64,000 bases of DNA from CAYNWT01 sp964450955 (GTDB lineage Bacteria > Planctomycetota > Planctomycetia > Planctomycetales > Planctomycetaceae): assembly GCA_964450955.1 (NCBI GenBank), contig CAYVFI010000019.1, forward strand, positions 61,278-125,277, written 5' to 3'. Positions 21,409 through 31,427 of the stretch are shown piece after piece; position 1 is the first letter of the stretch; each line of letters starts with the position of its first letter. The notes beneath the pieces are model-generated. The model was not told where the DNA came from, did no database searches, and saw only the letters and a list, made by a program, of their open reading frames with translations. A program made the translations under genes and the position numbers.

Positions 21409-21728
21409 GATCTTCCACCTGAGGGAAATCGGCGAGAATGAACTCGCCACTTCGATATGCTTTTGACAGCCCGATTGGACGCCGCCGACGATTCGACCAA
21501 ATTACCTGCCATCATGGCATGGGATCATCGGCCAACGGCTGCGGGCAAATAGACGTAAGTTGCTGGTACGTCTAAGTTTTATTCATTGCCAGAAACAGGT
21601 CAATGCCCGTAAAACCCGTCTGCAGTCACTCATAACGCAACCCGCGTACCCGAATGTCAGCGTTCTGAACGTCGGCAACCGGAACCGGACCACGAAAGGT
21701 GCCCGTTTAACGGGAAACTGTTGCTGCG
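21409..21728. promoter_or_regulatory. Divergent promoter region between secA and the GT4 gene
   Basis: These 320 bp contain no gene. Two small dyads stand out: AGACGTA/TACGTCT at 21551-21573 with a 9-nt spacer, followed by a T-rich stretch, and CCCGTT-T-AACGGG at 21702-21714, only 14 bp before the GT4 start. The second could be an operator or a translational control element, but nothing identifies a regulator. SecA genes in some bacteria have leader control; I see no recognisable secM-type ORF. Confidence 0.35.
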
Positions 21729-22877
21729 ATGACTGAAATTCGGGTCTCAGATTCCACACAAAGAACCAACTTGCTGAGAATCGCCTACATCATCCCGACC
21801 TTAGACCGCTCAGGAGCCGAACGTCAGTTGGCTCTGCTGGCCACCGGTCTCCCCCGCGATCGGTTCGAACCACAGGTCTTCGCGCTGACGCGAGGTGGGC
21901 CATACGAACAGCTACTCGCCGACCACAACGTCCCCGTCACGAGTCTCAATAAACGTTTTCGCTTTGACCCATTCGCCCGAGGCCGCCTGCGGAAGAGCCT
22001 CCAAGCGTTCAATCCGGACATCGTCCACAGTTTTCTGTTCGCCGGGAACGCGTACACGCGGTTGGTCACCGGTAAAGGAACCAAACCCAAAGTGGTGTGT
22101 TCTGAACGCTGCGTGGATTCGTGGAAAAGCAATTGGCAGCTGTCAGTCGATCGTTGGCTGGTTCCACGAACCACGAAGCTACTGGGCAACTCAAATGCCG
22201 TCACCGACTTCTACGCACAACAGGGCATTCCCCGAGAACTGATGCAGGTCATCCCCAACGGCGTCTCCGACCATGGCACCGCAACAGACGACCAACGGAA
22301 ACAGCTGCGCAAAGAACTCGGTTTGCCCGCGGATGCCAACATCGTCGTCTACGCCGGACGCCTGGCAAAGCAAAAACGGGTTCACGATTTGGTCTGGGCG
22401 TTCCAACTACTTCGTCAGACCATCGACAACACGTACCTTGTCATCTGTGGCGAAGGCCCCGAACGACCTCGCGTCGAACAACGCATCCAGCACTTTGAAC
22501 TTGAGAAGCTTGTCCAAATGCTGGGCCACCGAGAAGACGCTGCCAGAATTGTTCGAGCCAGTGACGTGTTTTGGCTGGCCAGCGATTTTGAAGGTATGTC
22601 CAACAGCCTGACCGAAGCGATGATGGCCGGACTGCCCTGCGTTGCCAGTCGCATCCCGCCGAATGAAGAACTCATCGAACACGGCAAACATGGCTACACC
22701 GTCACCGTCGGCGATTCCGTAGCGTTCCAGCAGTTCACTCTTGACCTGCTAAACAACCGCAACGACGCCGCCAAAATCGGAACCGCTGCAAGACAAAGCA
22801 TGCTGGATCGGTTTGGCGTTGAGCGGATGGTTCAGGCGCATGTTGATTTGTACTCCCAGCTTGCAGGGGGCGCATGA
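21729..22877 (+). CDS. Glycosyltransferase family 4 protein
   Basis: This 382-aa GT-B fold enzyme is likely to transfer a sugar from a nucleotide-sugar to a cell-envelope or exopolysaccharide acceptor. The N-terminal domain starts RIAYIIPTLDRSGAERQL, typical of the GT4 acceptor domain. The C-terminal domain has VVYAGRLAKQKRVHDLV and the donor-binding EGMSNSLTEAMMAGLPCVAS with the two family glutamates eight residues apart. There are no membrane helices. It is followed 36 bp later by asnB on the same strand; such pairs often sit in polysaccharide clusters, although no polymerase or flippase is present here. Confidence 0.9.
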   Translation: MTEIRVSDSTQRTNLLRIAYIIPTLDRSGAERQLALLATGLPRDRFEPQVFALTRGGPYEQLLADHNVPVTSLNKRFRFDPFARGRLRKSLQAFNPDIVHSFLFAGNAYTRLVTGKGTKPKVVCSERCVDSWKSNWQLSVDRWLVPRTTKLLGNSNAVTDFYAQQGIPRELMQVIPNGVSDHGTATDDQRKQLRKELGLPADANIVVYAGRLAKQKRVHDLVWAFQLLRQTIDNTYLVICGEGPERPRVEQRIQHFELEKLVQMLGHREDAARIVRASDVFWLASDFEGMSNSLTEAMMAGLPCVASRIPPNEELIEHGKHGYTVTVGDSVAFQQFTLDLLNNRNDAAKIGTAARQSMLDRFGVERMVQAHVDLYSQLAGGA

Positions 22878-22913
22878 CATGGCAACCGCGGACTGTGATA
22901 CCGGGAGTCCGCA

Positions 22914-24842
22914 ATGTGCGGTCTAACTGGCGCCGCGTGGAGCGAACCATCGCTCGCGATTTCTGCTGACGAGTTAGAACGCATGACGTCGGTTATCGCG
23001 CACCGCGGTCCCGACGATCAGCAAACGTGGTTCTCAAATTCGCCCGCTGGTCCGCAGGCGGCACTCGGCCACCGCCGTTTGTCGATTATCGATGTCGATA
23101 ACAGCCGGCAACCAATCTCCAACGAAGACGGTTCGATTACCGTTGCGTTCAACGGAGAGATTTACAATTACAAAGAGCTGCGCGAACAGCTTCAGGCCAA
23201 AGGGCACACGTTAAAGACGGCCGGTGACACAGAGACCATCGTCCATCTGTACGAAGAATACGGCGATAAGTGCGTCGAACACTTGCGCGGCATGTTTGCG
23301 TTCGCGTTGTGGGATGAGAACCAAAAGCGGTTGTTGCTGGCTCGTGATCGGATGGGGCAGAAGCCGCTGTACTATCGAGTCGAACCGGATCGGGTTCTCT
23401 TCGGCAGCGAACTGAAATCGCTACTGCAGGTCGCCAACGCGCCCCGCGAAGTCGATCCGCGCAGCGTCGATTTGTACCTCACGTACCAGTACGTGCCGCA
23501 CCCGCATTGCATTCTCAAGGGCTACAACCAGCTGCCACCGGCTCACACAGCAGCGTGGACGAGCAAGTCGTTTGAGATCCAACGATACTGGTCCCCCGGT
23601 TTCGCTGACGCCGGCCAAACTGCCAACAAAGACTGGGCGAACGAACTCCGGGACACGCTGACCGAAGCCGTCCGCTTGCGGATGCGCAGTGATGTGCCAC
23701 TGGGAGCGTTCTTGTCTGGCGGAGTGGACTCGACGCTTATTGTCGGGTTGATGTCGCAGTTATCTGACCAGCCCGTTCGAACCTTTGCGATCGGCTTCCC
23801 CGAAGCTCGGTTCGACGAACGCACGTTTGCCAAAGAAGCAGCAAATCTGCATGGGACCGATCACACCGAACTGGTTGTCGAACCGTCTGGTCTGGACATT
23901 CTGCCGGAACTGGTGTGGCACTACGACGAACCGTTCGCCGACAGTTCGGCCATTCCCACCATGCACTTGTCGCGGCTGACTCGACAAGATGTGACCGTCT
24001 CGTTGTCCGGCGATGGCGGTGACGAACTTTTCTTCGGCTACGATCGTTACCGCGCGGTTCGGATTGCGTCTTACGCGGACAAGGTTCCGAAGCCATTGCG
24101 AGCGATATTCAACGTCGGCAAACTCATCCCCGCGTCGGTTCAGCAGCGTTCGTTCCGCCGTCGCTTAAAGCGGTTGTTGGACGGGTTCGCTAACACTCCA
24201 CGGCAACGCTACCTCACGTGGATATCAATCTTCGATGCCGCTCAACGACACGCATTGTACTCGGACGAACTAAAGAAGCAGCTAGGCGAACACGATCCCG
24301 CGAACTTCCTGTTCGCTGCTTACGATCAGGTGCGAACCGCCAGCGGCGACTTCGTGAGCGAAACAGCGTTTGCCGACACGGTGACGTATCTTCCCTGCGA
24401 CATCCTTACGAAAGTCGATCGAGCCACCATGTCGACGGGCCTGGAAGCACGGTCGCCGCTACTGGACCACAAAGTCGTCGAACTAGCTGTCAGCATGCCG
24501 CGTGATGTGAAGCAAACGATGAAGGTCGGCAAGAAAATCCTGAAGGAAACTTTCGCCGACATCGTGCCCGAGTCGATAGCCAACCGGCCGAAAATGGGCT
24601 TTGGCGTTCCCATCGACTTATGGTTCCGCGGCGAACTCAAACAACTGCTCAGCGACGTCCTGCTGGATTCCACCAGTCAGCAACGCGGACTATTCAATCC
24701 GGCAACCGTCCAGCAACTGGTCGAAGATCACACTTCCGGCCGCGCGGACCATGCATACCGGTTGTGGTCGCTGCTGATTCTGGAACTTTGGATGCGCCAC
24801 TTCATCGACGCCGACGTGCCGTCAGCAGCCGGTTCGCTGTGA
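22914..24842 (+). CDS. asnB: Asparagine synthetase (glutamine-hydrolysing)
   Basis: This 642-aa protein starts MCGLTGAAW, so Cys2 becomes the N-terminal nucleophile of the class II glutaminase domain (about 1-200). Next comes the synthetase domain with the PP-loop LSGGVDSTL and SLSGDGGDELFFGYDR. Reaction: aspartate + glutamine + ATP give asparagine. Paralogs of this length also amidate cell-surface sugars or act in exopolysaccharide loci. Its place directly after a GT4 glycosyltransferase makes that alternative reasonable. It converges with the pilin-like gene with 20 bp between the stops. Confidence 0.93.
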   Translation: MCGLTGAAWSEPSLAISADELERMTSVIAHRGPDDQQTWFSNSPAGPQAALGHRRLSIIDVDNSRQPISNEDGSITVAFNGEIYNYKELREQLQAKGHTLKTAGDTETIVHLYEEYGDKCVEHLRGMFAFALWDENQKRLLLARDRMGQKPLYYRVEPDRVLFGSELKSLLQVANAPREVDPRSVDLYLTYQYVPHPHCILKGYNQLPPAHTAAWTSKSFEIQRYWSPGFADAGQTANKDWANELRDTLTEAVRLRMRSDVPLGAFLSGGVDSTLIVGLMSQLSDQPVRTFAIGFPEARFDERTFAKEAANLHGTDHTELVVEPSGLDILPELVWHYDEPFADSSAIPTMHLSRLTRQDVTVSLSGDGGDELFFGYDRYRAVRIASYADKVPKPLRAIFNVGKLIPASVQQRSFRRRLKRLLDGFANTPRQRYLTWISIFDAAQRHALYSDELKKQLGEHDPANFLFAAYDQVRTASGDFVSETAFADTVTYLPCDILTKVDRATMSTGLEARSPLLDHKVVELAVSMPRDVKQTMKVGKKILKETFADIVPESIANRPKMGFGVPIDLWFRGELKQLLSDVLLDSTSQQRGLFNPATVQQLVEDHTSGRADHAYRLWSLLILELWMRHFIDADVPSAAGSL

Positions 24843-24862
24843 CTTCGCGATGCCGAATCGGC

Positions 24863-25918
24863 TTATGGATCGTCGGGACAATGGATGACCTGCCCGGACG
24901 CTCCGAAGAATGCGTTGAAGCCACTGACGCCACCCACTTTGTCAAACTGAATTGACCTCAGCCCAACCGATCCCGGCCCCGGTGCGCCGCCCAGTGAGGG
25001 GATGTCCGGGAACACAATTCGGCCGGCTGCCTGGCTGCCTGAACCATTGAAGGTAGGGTCGGTGACGTAGTCCAGGCCGCCAACGTTAACGGGAACAACA
25101 AGTTCACGACTCACGCCGCCTGTCGAAAATTCGCCGAAGTTGCTGTTCGGTGCAATTGCATCGGGCAGGACGTTGAAGGCCGCGTTGTTAATGATGGTTC
25201 CGTCACTCAGTTCCAACGTAAAGTTGCCGATCAGGTGGTCAGGATTGCCTGTGATGTTGGTAAAGTTCCTAAGCCAGAACTCGAACTCGGTGACGGGATC
25301 GTCAAACGTAATCGTAAACGTGCCGGTGTCGGATGGGTCTTCAGAAAATCTGATCTCGTCTCCATCGTCACCAGTAATGTTGCCGGTGTCAGTTGTCACT
25401 GTGAAATTCGTGTCAATCGTGCCGTCGCCAAGTGTGCCGGTAGCCGAACCACCTGTGCCGTTGACAGTGCTGTCGATAGTCAGGTCGGATGCTTCAGAAA
25501 GCACCACCTCCTTGGGGACAATGCCAGAACCTGTTGGTTCAGCAGCTGCGGTGCCTTCGTCAATCGGTTCGCTCATCTCGATGCAATTGTCGATCTCGCC
25601 AACCGGGTCTCCCGGCTCGTCACAAAAATCTCTGGCGTCCACGAATTCGGAACCTGCCGTCCGCGCCGCAGGGGAACTGATGCCGAACAGCGAGAACGAC
25701 ATATTAAAGTCCTGCACGGCTCCGGAAACGTCAGACAGTTCTGACACGACACTGTCTCGCAGCGCGCTGAATCCGGCCAACAGCCCCAGAACGACGACGG
25801 TCGCAAGAATGATGAGCTCAGTGGACACGACGAAGCCATTCTCATCGCAGATCAGCTGTCCGACATGCGATTTAATTGGCCACCCGACAGGACTTTCAGG
25901 CAACGACTGGCTCATCAT
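24863..25918 (-). CDS. Pilin-like N-terminus fused to a large extracellular beta domain
   Basis: The start is ATG 25918, backed by a GGAG site 6 nt upstream, giving about 351 aa. Residues 28-55 resemble a type IVb prepilin: a Gly followed by FVVSTELIILATVV and a long hydrophobic helix, with Glu at about +6 of the possible cleavage site. The rest (about 70-351) is Asp/Thr/Gly-rich and predicted beta, with short repeats of NFT and GT(L/I) type, and ends with CPDDP. It could be processed by the prepilin peptidase encoded at 43291 and displayed on the surface, but this is inference. It may instead simply be membrane-anchored. Confidence 0.65.
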   Translation of the reverse strand: MMSQSLPESPVGWPIKSHVGQLICDENGFVVSTELIILATVVVLGLLAGFSALRDSVVSELSDVSGAVQDFNMSFSLFGISSPAARTAGSEFVDARDFCDEPGDPVGEIDNCIEMSEPIDEGTAAAEPTGSGIVPKEVVLSEASDLTIDSTVNGTGGSATGTLGDGTIDTNFTVTTDTGNITGDDGDEIRFSEDPSDTGTFTITFDDPVTEFEFWLRNFTNITGNPDHLIGNFTLELSDGTIINNAAFNVLPDAIAPNSNFGEFSTGGVSRELVVPVNVGGLDYVTDPTFNGSGSQAAGRIVFPDIPSLGGAPGPGSVGLRSIQFDKVGGVSGFNAFFGASGQVIHCPDDP

Positions 25919-26202
25919 GAGAATCTCCACTGCGCCCGACTCATTCGCGCGCGATCTCTATCGAAGTGTGCCCACAAAGCAGATTCGGCGTTTGACCACT
26001 GCACCAGTAATGAAAGGCGTCATCTGCCGATTGTGCAGCCTGATAACGTGGTTGATCAGCAGTCTCTGTGCAGCTTTCCCATCCTGCATGGGGCAACGGT
26101 CCCGTTCGATCAGACTTGGTTTAGCGATGCGTGTGTGCTGCCCTGCGAGAGGTTCGTTATGATTCATGGAACGTGTTCCCGAAACGAAAGACGACCAACC
26201 CA
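25919..26202. other. Intergenic region, divergent promoters
   Basis: About 280 bp between the divergent pilin-like and EF-hand genes contain no supported ORF. A long frame on the plus strand here is the antisense extension of the pilin-like gene. No clear promoter hexamers or hairpins were identified. Confidence 0.3.
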
Positions 26203-26424
26203 ATGAACAAAGAAGAACTTAAAGAAACGTTCGACCACTTTGATGCAGACAAAAACGGCCACATCGACTTTGCCGAGTTCAACCAACTTCTCGACGCATT
26301 GGACTGTGGCATCGAAGACATAGCTCGCCGACTGGGCTTCGATGTGATTGACACCGATGGCAACGGCACAATTGAGTTCGATGAATTCTGTTCGTGGTGG
26401 ACTGAACAAAATGCGGACGATTAA
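26203..26424 (+). CDS. Small EF-hand calcium-binding protein
   Basis: The 73-aa product from ATG 26203 consists of two EF-hands and almost nothing else. The first loop is DADKNGHIDFAE and the second is DTDGNGTIEFDE. Both have Asp/Asn/Asp at positions 1, 3 and 5, Gly at 6, a hydrophobic residue at 8 and Glu at 12, so both should bind Ca2+. There is no signal peptide, so it acts in the cytoplasm. It resembles calmodulin-like single-domain proteins that occur widely in planctomycetes and actinomycetes. The target is unknown. No clear Shine-Dalgarno sequence precedes the start. Confidence 0.85.
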   Translation: MNKEELKETFDHFDADKNGHIDFAEFNQLLDALDCGIEDIARRLGFDVIDTDGNGTIEFDEFCSWWTEQNADD

Positions 26425-26472
26425 TTCTCGCACTCAGGCAGCACGCTACGCGCCGATAAGTCAGAGCCGACT

Positions 26473-26952
26473 GTGAACCCAACTTGCTACGTGTTCAAAC
26501 ACTGCGCGGACAGCTTCCGCCTGTATCTGGGTGGCCTGACAACCATCCAGGGACTTGGTCTGTTCTCGCCGAACCGCAAATGCTGCATCGAACAGATCTA
26601 CATGGATTCCAATCCACAGGTGCCGGCAAATTCCGATCGCGTTCAGACTGTGGCGGCTGCTATCGACTTCCTGACCGGACTTCCTCCTGCCGGGCCTTTT
26701 CATTTTCAGTGTTCCATTGAACCTGGAACCACCCTATCGACGCACGACGATTGCGAGTGCCACATTCGCGCGGCCGACGCAGATGAAATTTGGCGAGTTG
26801 TCGATGCGGTTCAACCGGCGACTCATGCAGCGACGTTGCGTGCGAAGCTGGAGGCCAATCCGACAGCGTACCTGGTTTGCGAACCAGACGGATCGATTGC
26901 CGTCTATGCTAACTTCGACGCTTTTCGTGCTTCAAACGGCGGCTTAGCCTGA
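26473..26952 (+). CDS. Hypothetical protein, 159 aa
   Basis: Translation would begin at GTG 26473; a later ATG would remove the first 43 residues. The sequence is acidic, with two Cys-containing stretches (NRKCCIEQIY and DDCECHIRAAD). It has no signal peptide and no motif I recognise. It follows the EF-hand gene by about 48 bp on the same strand. Its 3' end overlaps the 3' end of the convergent 26944 gene by 9 bp. Coding is supported by frame length and a plausible composition only. Confidence 0.55.
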   Translation: MNPTCYVFKHCADSFRLYLGGLTTIQGLGLFSPNRKCCIEQIYMDSNPQVPANSDRVQTVAAAIDFLTGLPPAGPFHFQCSIEPGTTLSTHDDCECHIRAADADEIWRVVDAVQPATHAATLRAKLEANPTAYLVCEPDGSIAVYANFDAFRASNGGLA

Positions 26953-27780
26953 GAACTCGCCGATCTCCGCGTGTTCTTCGTTCTCCTCAACACTGCTGGA
27001 GACCGAAGAAACCAGCCGGCATTTTTCGCATCGGAAGTGGAAGTTGTGAAACGGTTCAGAAGCGGCTTCCGTTTCGCGTTGGTGCCACACACCTCCACAC
27101 GACGGACAGGGACGAGTGGCGTCATTGGCTCGCCCGTAGTACCGAATCAGGTAGTAGTAGGTTGGTTTGCCCGTGGCCGCTTCCACTTCAGCACAGAGTT
27201 CCCGACCGCGAGTGCTGAGTCCACTAGTGGGATCAGCCATCTGTTTGTAGGTGGACATTTCCAACTCGCCGGAACTGATCCACAGTCGGTCCATCGCCTG
27301 ATATTCGTTCAGCCAGAAGTAGAGCCCTTCCTGGGCTTCAACGGAAACCGGAAGCAAGTACGACGGAATCGACTCACCCGAATCGCCACAGGTTGCCGCT
27401 GCCTTATTGGCGAACACACTTGTGAACAGATACAGCGACGTTGCGTCTTCCCATCCTGCGAAGGTCTGATCGCTGGGATCTTCCAGCGTCTCGACTTGCG
27501 GAGCTGCTCCAAATTTCTCGACAGCTTCAGCGTAGTAGCACGCTGTTTGCTTACCGTGATGTTGCGGATCAACCGCGTCGGGCCGCGTGGCTTCGACGTA
27601 GTAGCACCATGCACCGCCGCACCAACCCCCCGCGTAGCCGTCGCTGATATGCCCGTACTTTGCGAGGGTTCCGACATACCCATCCGCGGCGTCCGTAAGT
27701 GCGTGCCGGTCGTCCCCTGTCAGCGTTTCGATTTGAAACTCTGAATCAGAACCAACCCGGAACAGCAGTTTCGTCAACAT
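26944..27780 (-). CDS. Zinc-ribbon protein, possibly DUF2310 family
   Basis: The 278-aa product starts at ATG 27780, seven bases after a strong GGAGG site. The C-terminal 65 residues hold a four-cysteine zinc ribbon (CPSCGG about 30 residues before CEKC). It is preceded by TYYYLIRYYGR, a combination that I associate with the DUF2310 group of putative nucleic-acid-binding proteins. The N-terminal 200 residues are acidic and aromatic-rich, with a GWCGGAWCYY patch. No catalytic motif is visible. The family assignment is from memory and tentative. It is cytoplasmic, with no signal or TM segment. Confidence 0.6.
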   Translation of the reverse strand: MLTKLLFRVGSDSEFQIETLTGDDRHALTDAADGYVGTLAKYGHISDGYAGGWCGGAWCYYVEATRPDAVDPQHHGKQTACYYAEAVEKFGAAPQVETLEDPSDQTFAGWEDATSLYLFTSVFANKAAATCGDSGESIPSYLLPVSVEAQEGLYFWLNEYQAMDRLWISSGELEMSTYKQMADPTSGLSTRGRELCAEVEAATGKPTYYYLIRYYGRANDATRPCPSCGGVWHQRETEAASEPFHNFHFRCEKCRLVSSVSSSVEENEEHAEIGEFSG

Positions 27781-28002
27781 TCGGATGCCTCCATCGATGG
27801 TCGGTTCACCAAAGCGAACCTCCTTAGCCCATGAGGCAGCACCGACGCCAGGTTTCCGCCCCTGGCTACGTCAGCGATGCAGTGGCTTCTCACGATCGGT
27901 TGTCCCTTGCACGTTACGTGCGCAACAGCCGTGGGCATACCGTCGGTGGCGGCGGCTCTAGCGTCGGTCTAATCCGTTCTGGAACCGTCAGCCACTACCC
28001 GT
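27781..28002. other. Intergenic region without a supported gene
   Basis: These 220 bp lie upstream of the zinc-ribbon gene and downstream of the phosphofructokinase gene, both on the minus strand. A 77-codon plus-strand frame here has basic, low-complexity composition and no ribosome-binding site, so I did not call it. Confidence 0.3.
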
Positions 28003-29265
28003 CTAGTCGGGGATGTCGGTTTCGAGGAACCGCGCCAGAGTGTGAAAGTCGGAACCAGGAATAATGAACCGGACTTTGGTGACCAGGTTCTCAGGATCGA
28101 CGAGTTCGTCGAATGGAACATAGTGCAGGTCAAGCTGTCCGACCACGGAAACCATCACACCGTTGTGGCTCTCTTCAATCAACGCCCGATAGGCTCCAAC
28201 ACCAAGCTGACTGCCCAACATGACGTCAAAAGCGTGTGGCCGAGCACAGCGTGATTCGTAACCCAGTTGCAGTCCGGTAATCTTCTTTTTGTTGCCGGTT
28301 TGCTTAGCGTATTCGTCCGCGGTCAGCTTGGCGAACTTCTTGCCAAGGTCGACGTGAGCGACGGAAATGTGACCGTGTTCGTCTCGCGGGATGTCTGCCA
28401 GGTATTGGTCGCTTAGGTATTCGGCAAGACCTTCGGCCATGACGATAACGCCAAATTTTTTGCCCTCGTTGTCCTCGCGATGGCGAATCAGCTTCACAAT
28501 CCGGCTTACCAAAGCTTCAACATTCATTACGCGGCGGTCGTCGGTGGATGAAGGGTCAAGCAGTTCGCCGGAGATATCTTCCACGCTGATCACGAGACTT
28601 GCTTCGCCAGCCATCGCAGCCCCGTATGCCAACCAGCCCGCGCTGCGGCCCATGGTTTCAACCATGAAATAGCTGCGGCCGGCTTCTGCATCGGCGATGA
28701 GGTTCCGAATTTCTGCGGCCAGAGTTTCGACAGCAGTGAAGAACCCAAATGTGAAGTCGATGCCTGAGTAATCGTTGTCGATCGTTTTGGGAACGTGCAC
28801 CACGGGAATCGTTGGACCATCGCCCGGTAGGTGAGCCTGGCACAAGCGAAACTTGTTAGCCGTCTTTAGCGTGTCGTCGCCACCAATCGAAACCAGCGCG
28901 TCGACGCCCAAAGATCGCAAGCCTTCGTAGACGTTGTTTAGCGGAGCAATTTTTTCGGCGTCTTCGAAGTCAGCGGGAGAGCTGATGAACTTACCCGGGT
29001 TGCTGCGAGCGGTGCCGATAATAATACCGCCCTGGTTTCGAGTTCGCCGCAGGCTGGTTCGATTCAGAGCCATGTAGTCCTTGCCCTCGACCAACGGTCG
29101 ATCCGGGCCAAACTCAATCAGGCCTGAGTAGCCGTACTTGATGCCGACGACTTCAATGCCATTGCGAATGAAGGACTCTGCACAGCACGAAATAACAGCG
29201 TTCGCCGCCGGAGCGGGTCCGCCCGCAAACAGGATTGCAACCTTCTTGATATCGGTATTGGCCAT
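28003..29265 (-). CDS. Phosphofructokinase, probably pyrophosphate-dependent (PFP type)
   Basis: The 420-aa enzyme phosphorylates fructose 6-phosphate in glycolysis. The N-terminal LFAGGPAPAANAVI replaces the usual GGDAPGMN loop. The phosphoryl-donor motif is GGDDTLK, in which the second Asp blocks ATP binding. The catalytic segment is PKTIDNDYSG, with Lys after Pro as in PPi-dependent enzymes. VETMGRSAGWLAYG and YESRCARPHAFD are also present. These features point to a reversible, PPi-using enzyme. It is a single gene on the minus strand, separate from the accC operon. Confidence 0.9.
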   Translation of the reverse strand: MANTDIKKVAILFAGGPAPAANAVISCCAESFIRNGIEVVGIKYGYSGLIEFGPDRPLVEGKDYMALNRTSLRRTRNQGGIIIGTARSNPGKFISSPADFEDAEKIAPLNNVYEGLRSLGVDALVSIGGDDTLKTANKFRLCQAHLPGDGPTIPVVHVPKTIDNDYSGIDFTFGFFTAVETLAAEIRNLIADAEAGRSYFMVETMGRSAGWLAYGAAMAGEASLVISVEDISGELLDPSSTDDRRVMNVEALVSRIVKLIRHREDNEGKKFGVIVMAEGLAEYLSDQYLADIPRDEHGHISVAHVDLGKKFAKLTADEYAKQTGNKKKITGLQLGYESRCARPHAFDVMLGSQLGVGAYRALIEESHNGVMVSVVGQLDLHYVPFDELVDPENLVTKVRFIIPGSDFHTLARFLETDIPD

Positions 29266-29413
29266 CGGTATGGATTCTTTCGGTTCGAGTGACCAACCAG
29301 TCTACCGCCGCATAAGCTCCGCGCATGCGCGGAGCGGTGGTGTTGTGGAGATCTAAGATTCTTTCGACTTCGCCGCTTCCGAGCACTAGACGCTGCGAGT
29401 CAGACGGTTCAAT

Positions 29414-30754
<1,341 letters not shown>

Positions 30755-30849
30755 AAGATCGTTTCGATGTTTCGTTTAGGCCAGGTCCGTGGCAGAGGTG
30801 CTGCCAGAACTCAGCGGAAGAACGCCAGTCAAACCTATCGCTGGTGCGA

Positions 30850-31350
30850 TTACTGCTCAACCCGGTACAGTGGCTGACCGAACTCAACAGGGTCGCCGTT
30901 CTTGACCAGAACTTCGACAATCTTGCCGGATAGTTCAGCCGGGATCTGATTGAAGACCTTCATGGCTTCAACAATGCAGACAATCGTGTCAGCCGAGACC
31001 TGGTCGCCGACTTTGACGAACTCCGGATCCTCAGGAGTCGGAGCCGAATAAAATGTTCCGACAGTCGGACTGTTTATCGTGACGCCCGGCTTGGCTGCGG
31101 GTTCCGCAGGAGCTGCCGCGGCAGCAGGAGCCGGTGCAGCGGCGGCGACAGCAGGAGGAGCCGCTGCCACTGGAGCAGGTGCAGCTGCCATCGCAACTGT
31201 CTGCACTTCCTTCGGACCACGTCGAACCTTCCAGCGCTCTTCGCCGGACTCAAGGTTCACCTCAGTCGCTCCATGCTTCTCCATCATTTGCAGAAGCTTC
31301 TTGAGCTGGTCGAGATCGAATGAATTAGTTGGGTTTGTCGACTTGGCCAT
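30850..31350 (-). CDS. accB: Biotin carboxyl carrier protein of acetyl-CoA carboxylase
   Basis: The 166-aa BCCP carries biotin on the Lys of VEAMKVFNQI near residue 131. The C-terminal biotinyl domain (about 88-166) includes the 'thumb' region EDPEFVKVGDQV. The N-terminal 40 residues are the usual multimerisation helix (LDQLKKLLQMMEKHGATEVNLESGEERWKV in two overlapping parts). The two are joined by a flexible Ala/Pro linker of about 45 residues. Context (pepP upstream, accC downstream) matches the standard arrangement. Confidence 0.97.
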   Translation of the reverse strand: MAKSTNPTNSFDLDQLKKLLQMMEKHGATEVNLESGEERWKVRRGPKEVQTVAMAAAPAPVAAAPPAVAAAAPAPAAAAAPAEPAAKPGVTINSPTVGTFYSAPTPEDPEFVKVGDQVSADTIVCIVEAMKVFNQIPAELSGKIVEVLVKNGDPVEFGQPLYRVEQ

Positions 31351-31427
31351 ATTGTGAGTCTGTCAGAGTTGTCTGGTCTCGCCATGCAACAAATGTGAAA
31401 GCGAGCGCCGAATGGCAGTTGATTTGT

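Noticed and set aside
25140..26162. 340-codon plus-strand frame
   Set aside because: It is Ser/Val-rich because it mirrors the Asp/Thr-rich pilin-like gene; the minus-strand gene has a good start site and a pilin-like leader.
26971..27744. 257-codon plus-strand frame
   Set aside because: It is antisense to the zinc-ribbon gene, which has a strong ribosome-binding site and a four-cysteine motif.
27831..28064. 77-codon plus-strand ORF upstream of the zinc-ribbon gene
   Set aside because: Basic low-complexity composition, no ribosome-binding site, and it runs into the phosphofructokinase gene antisense.
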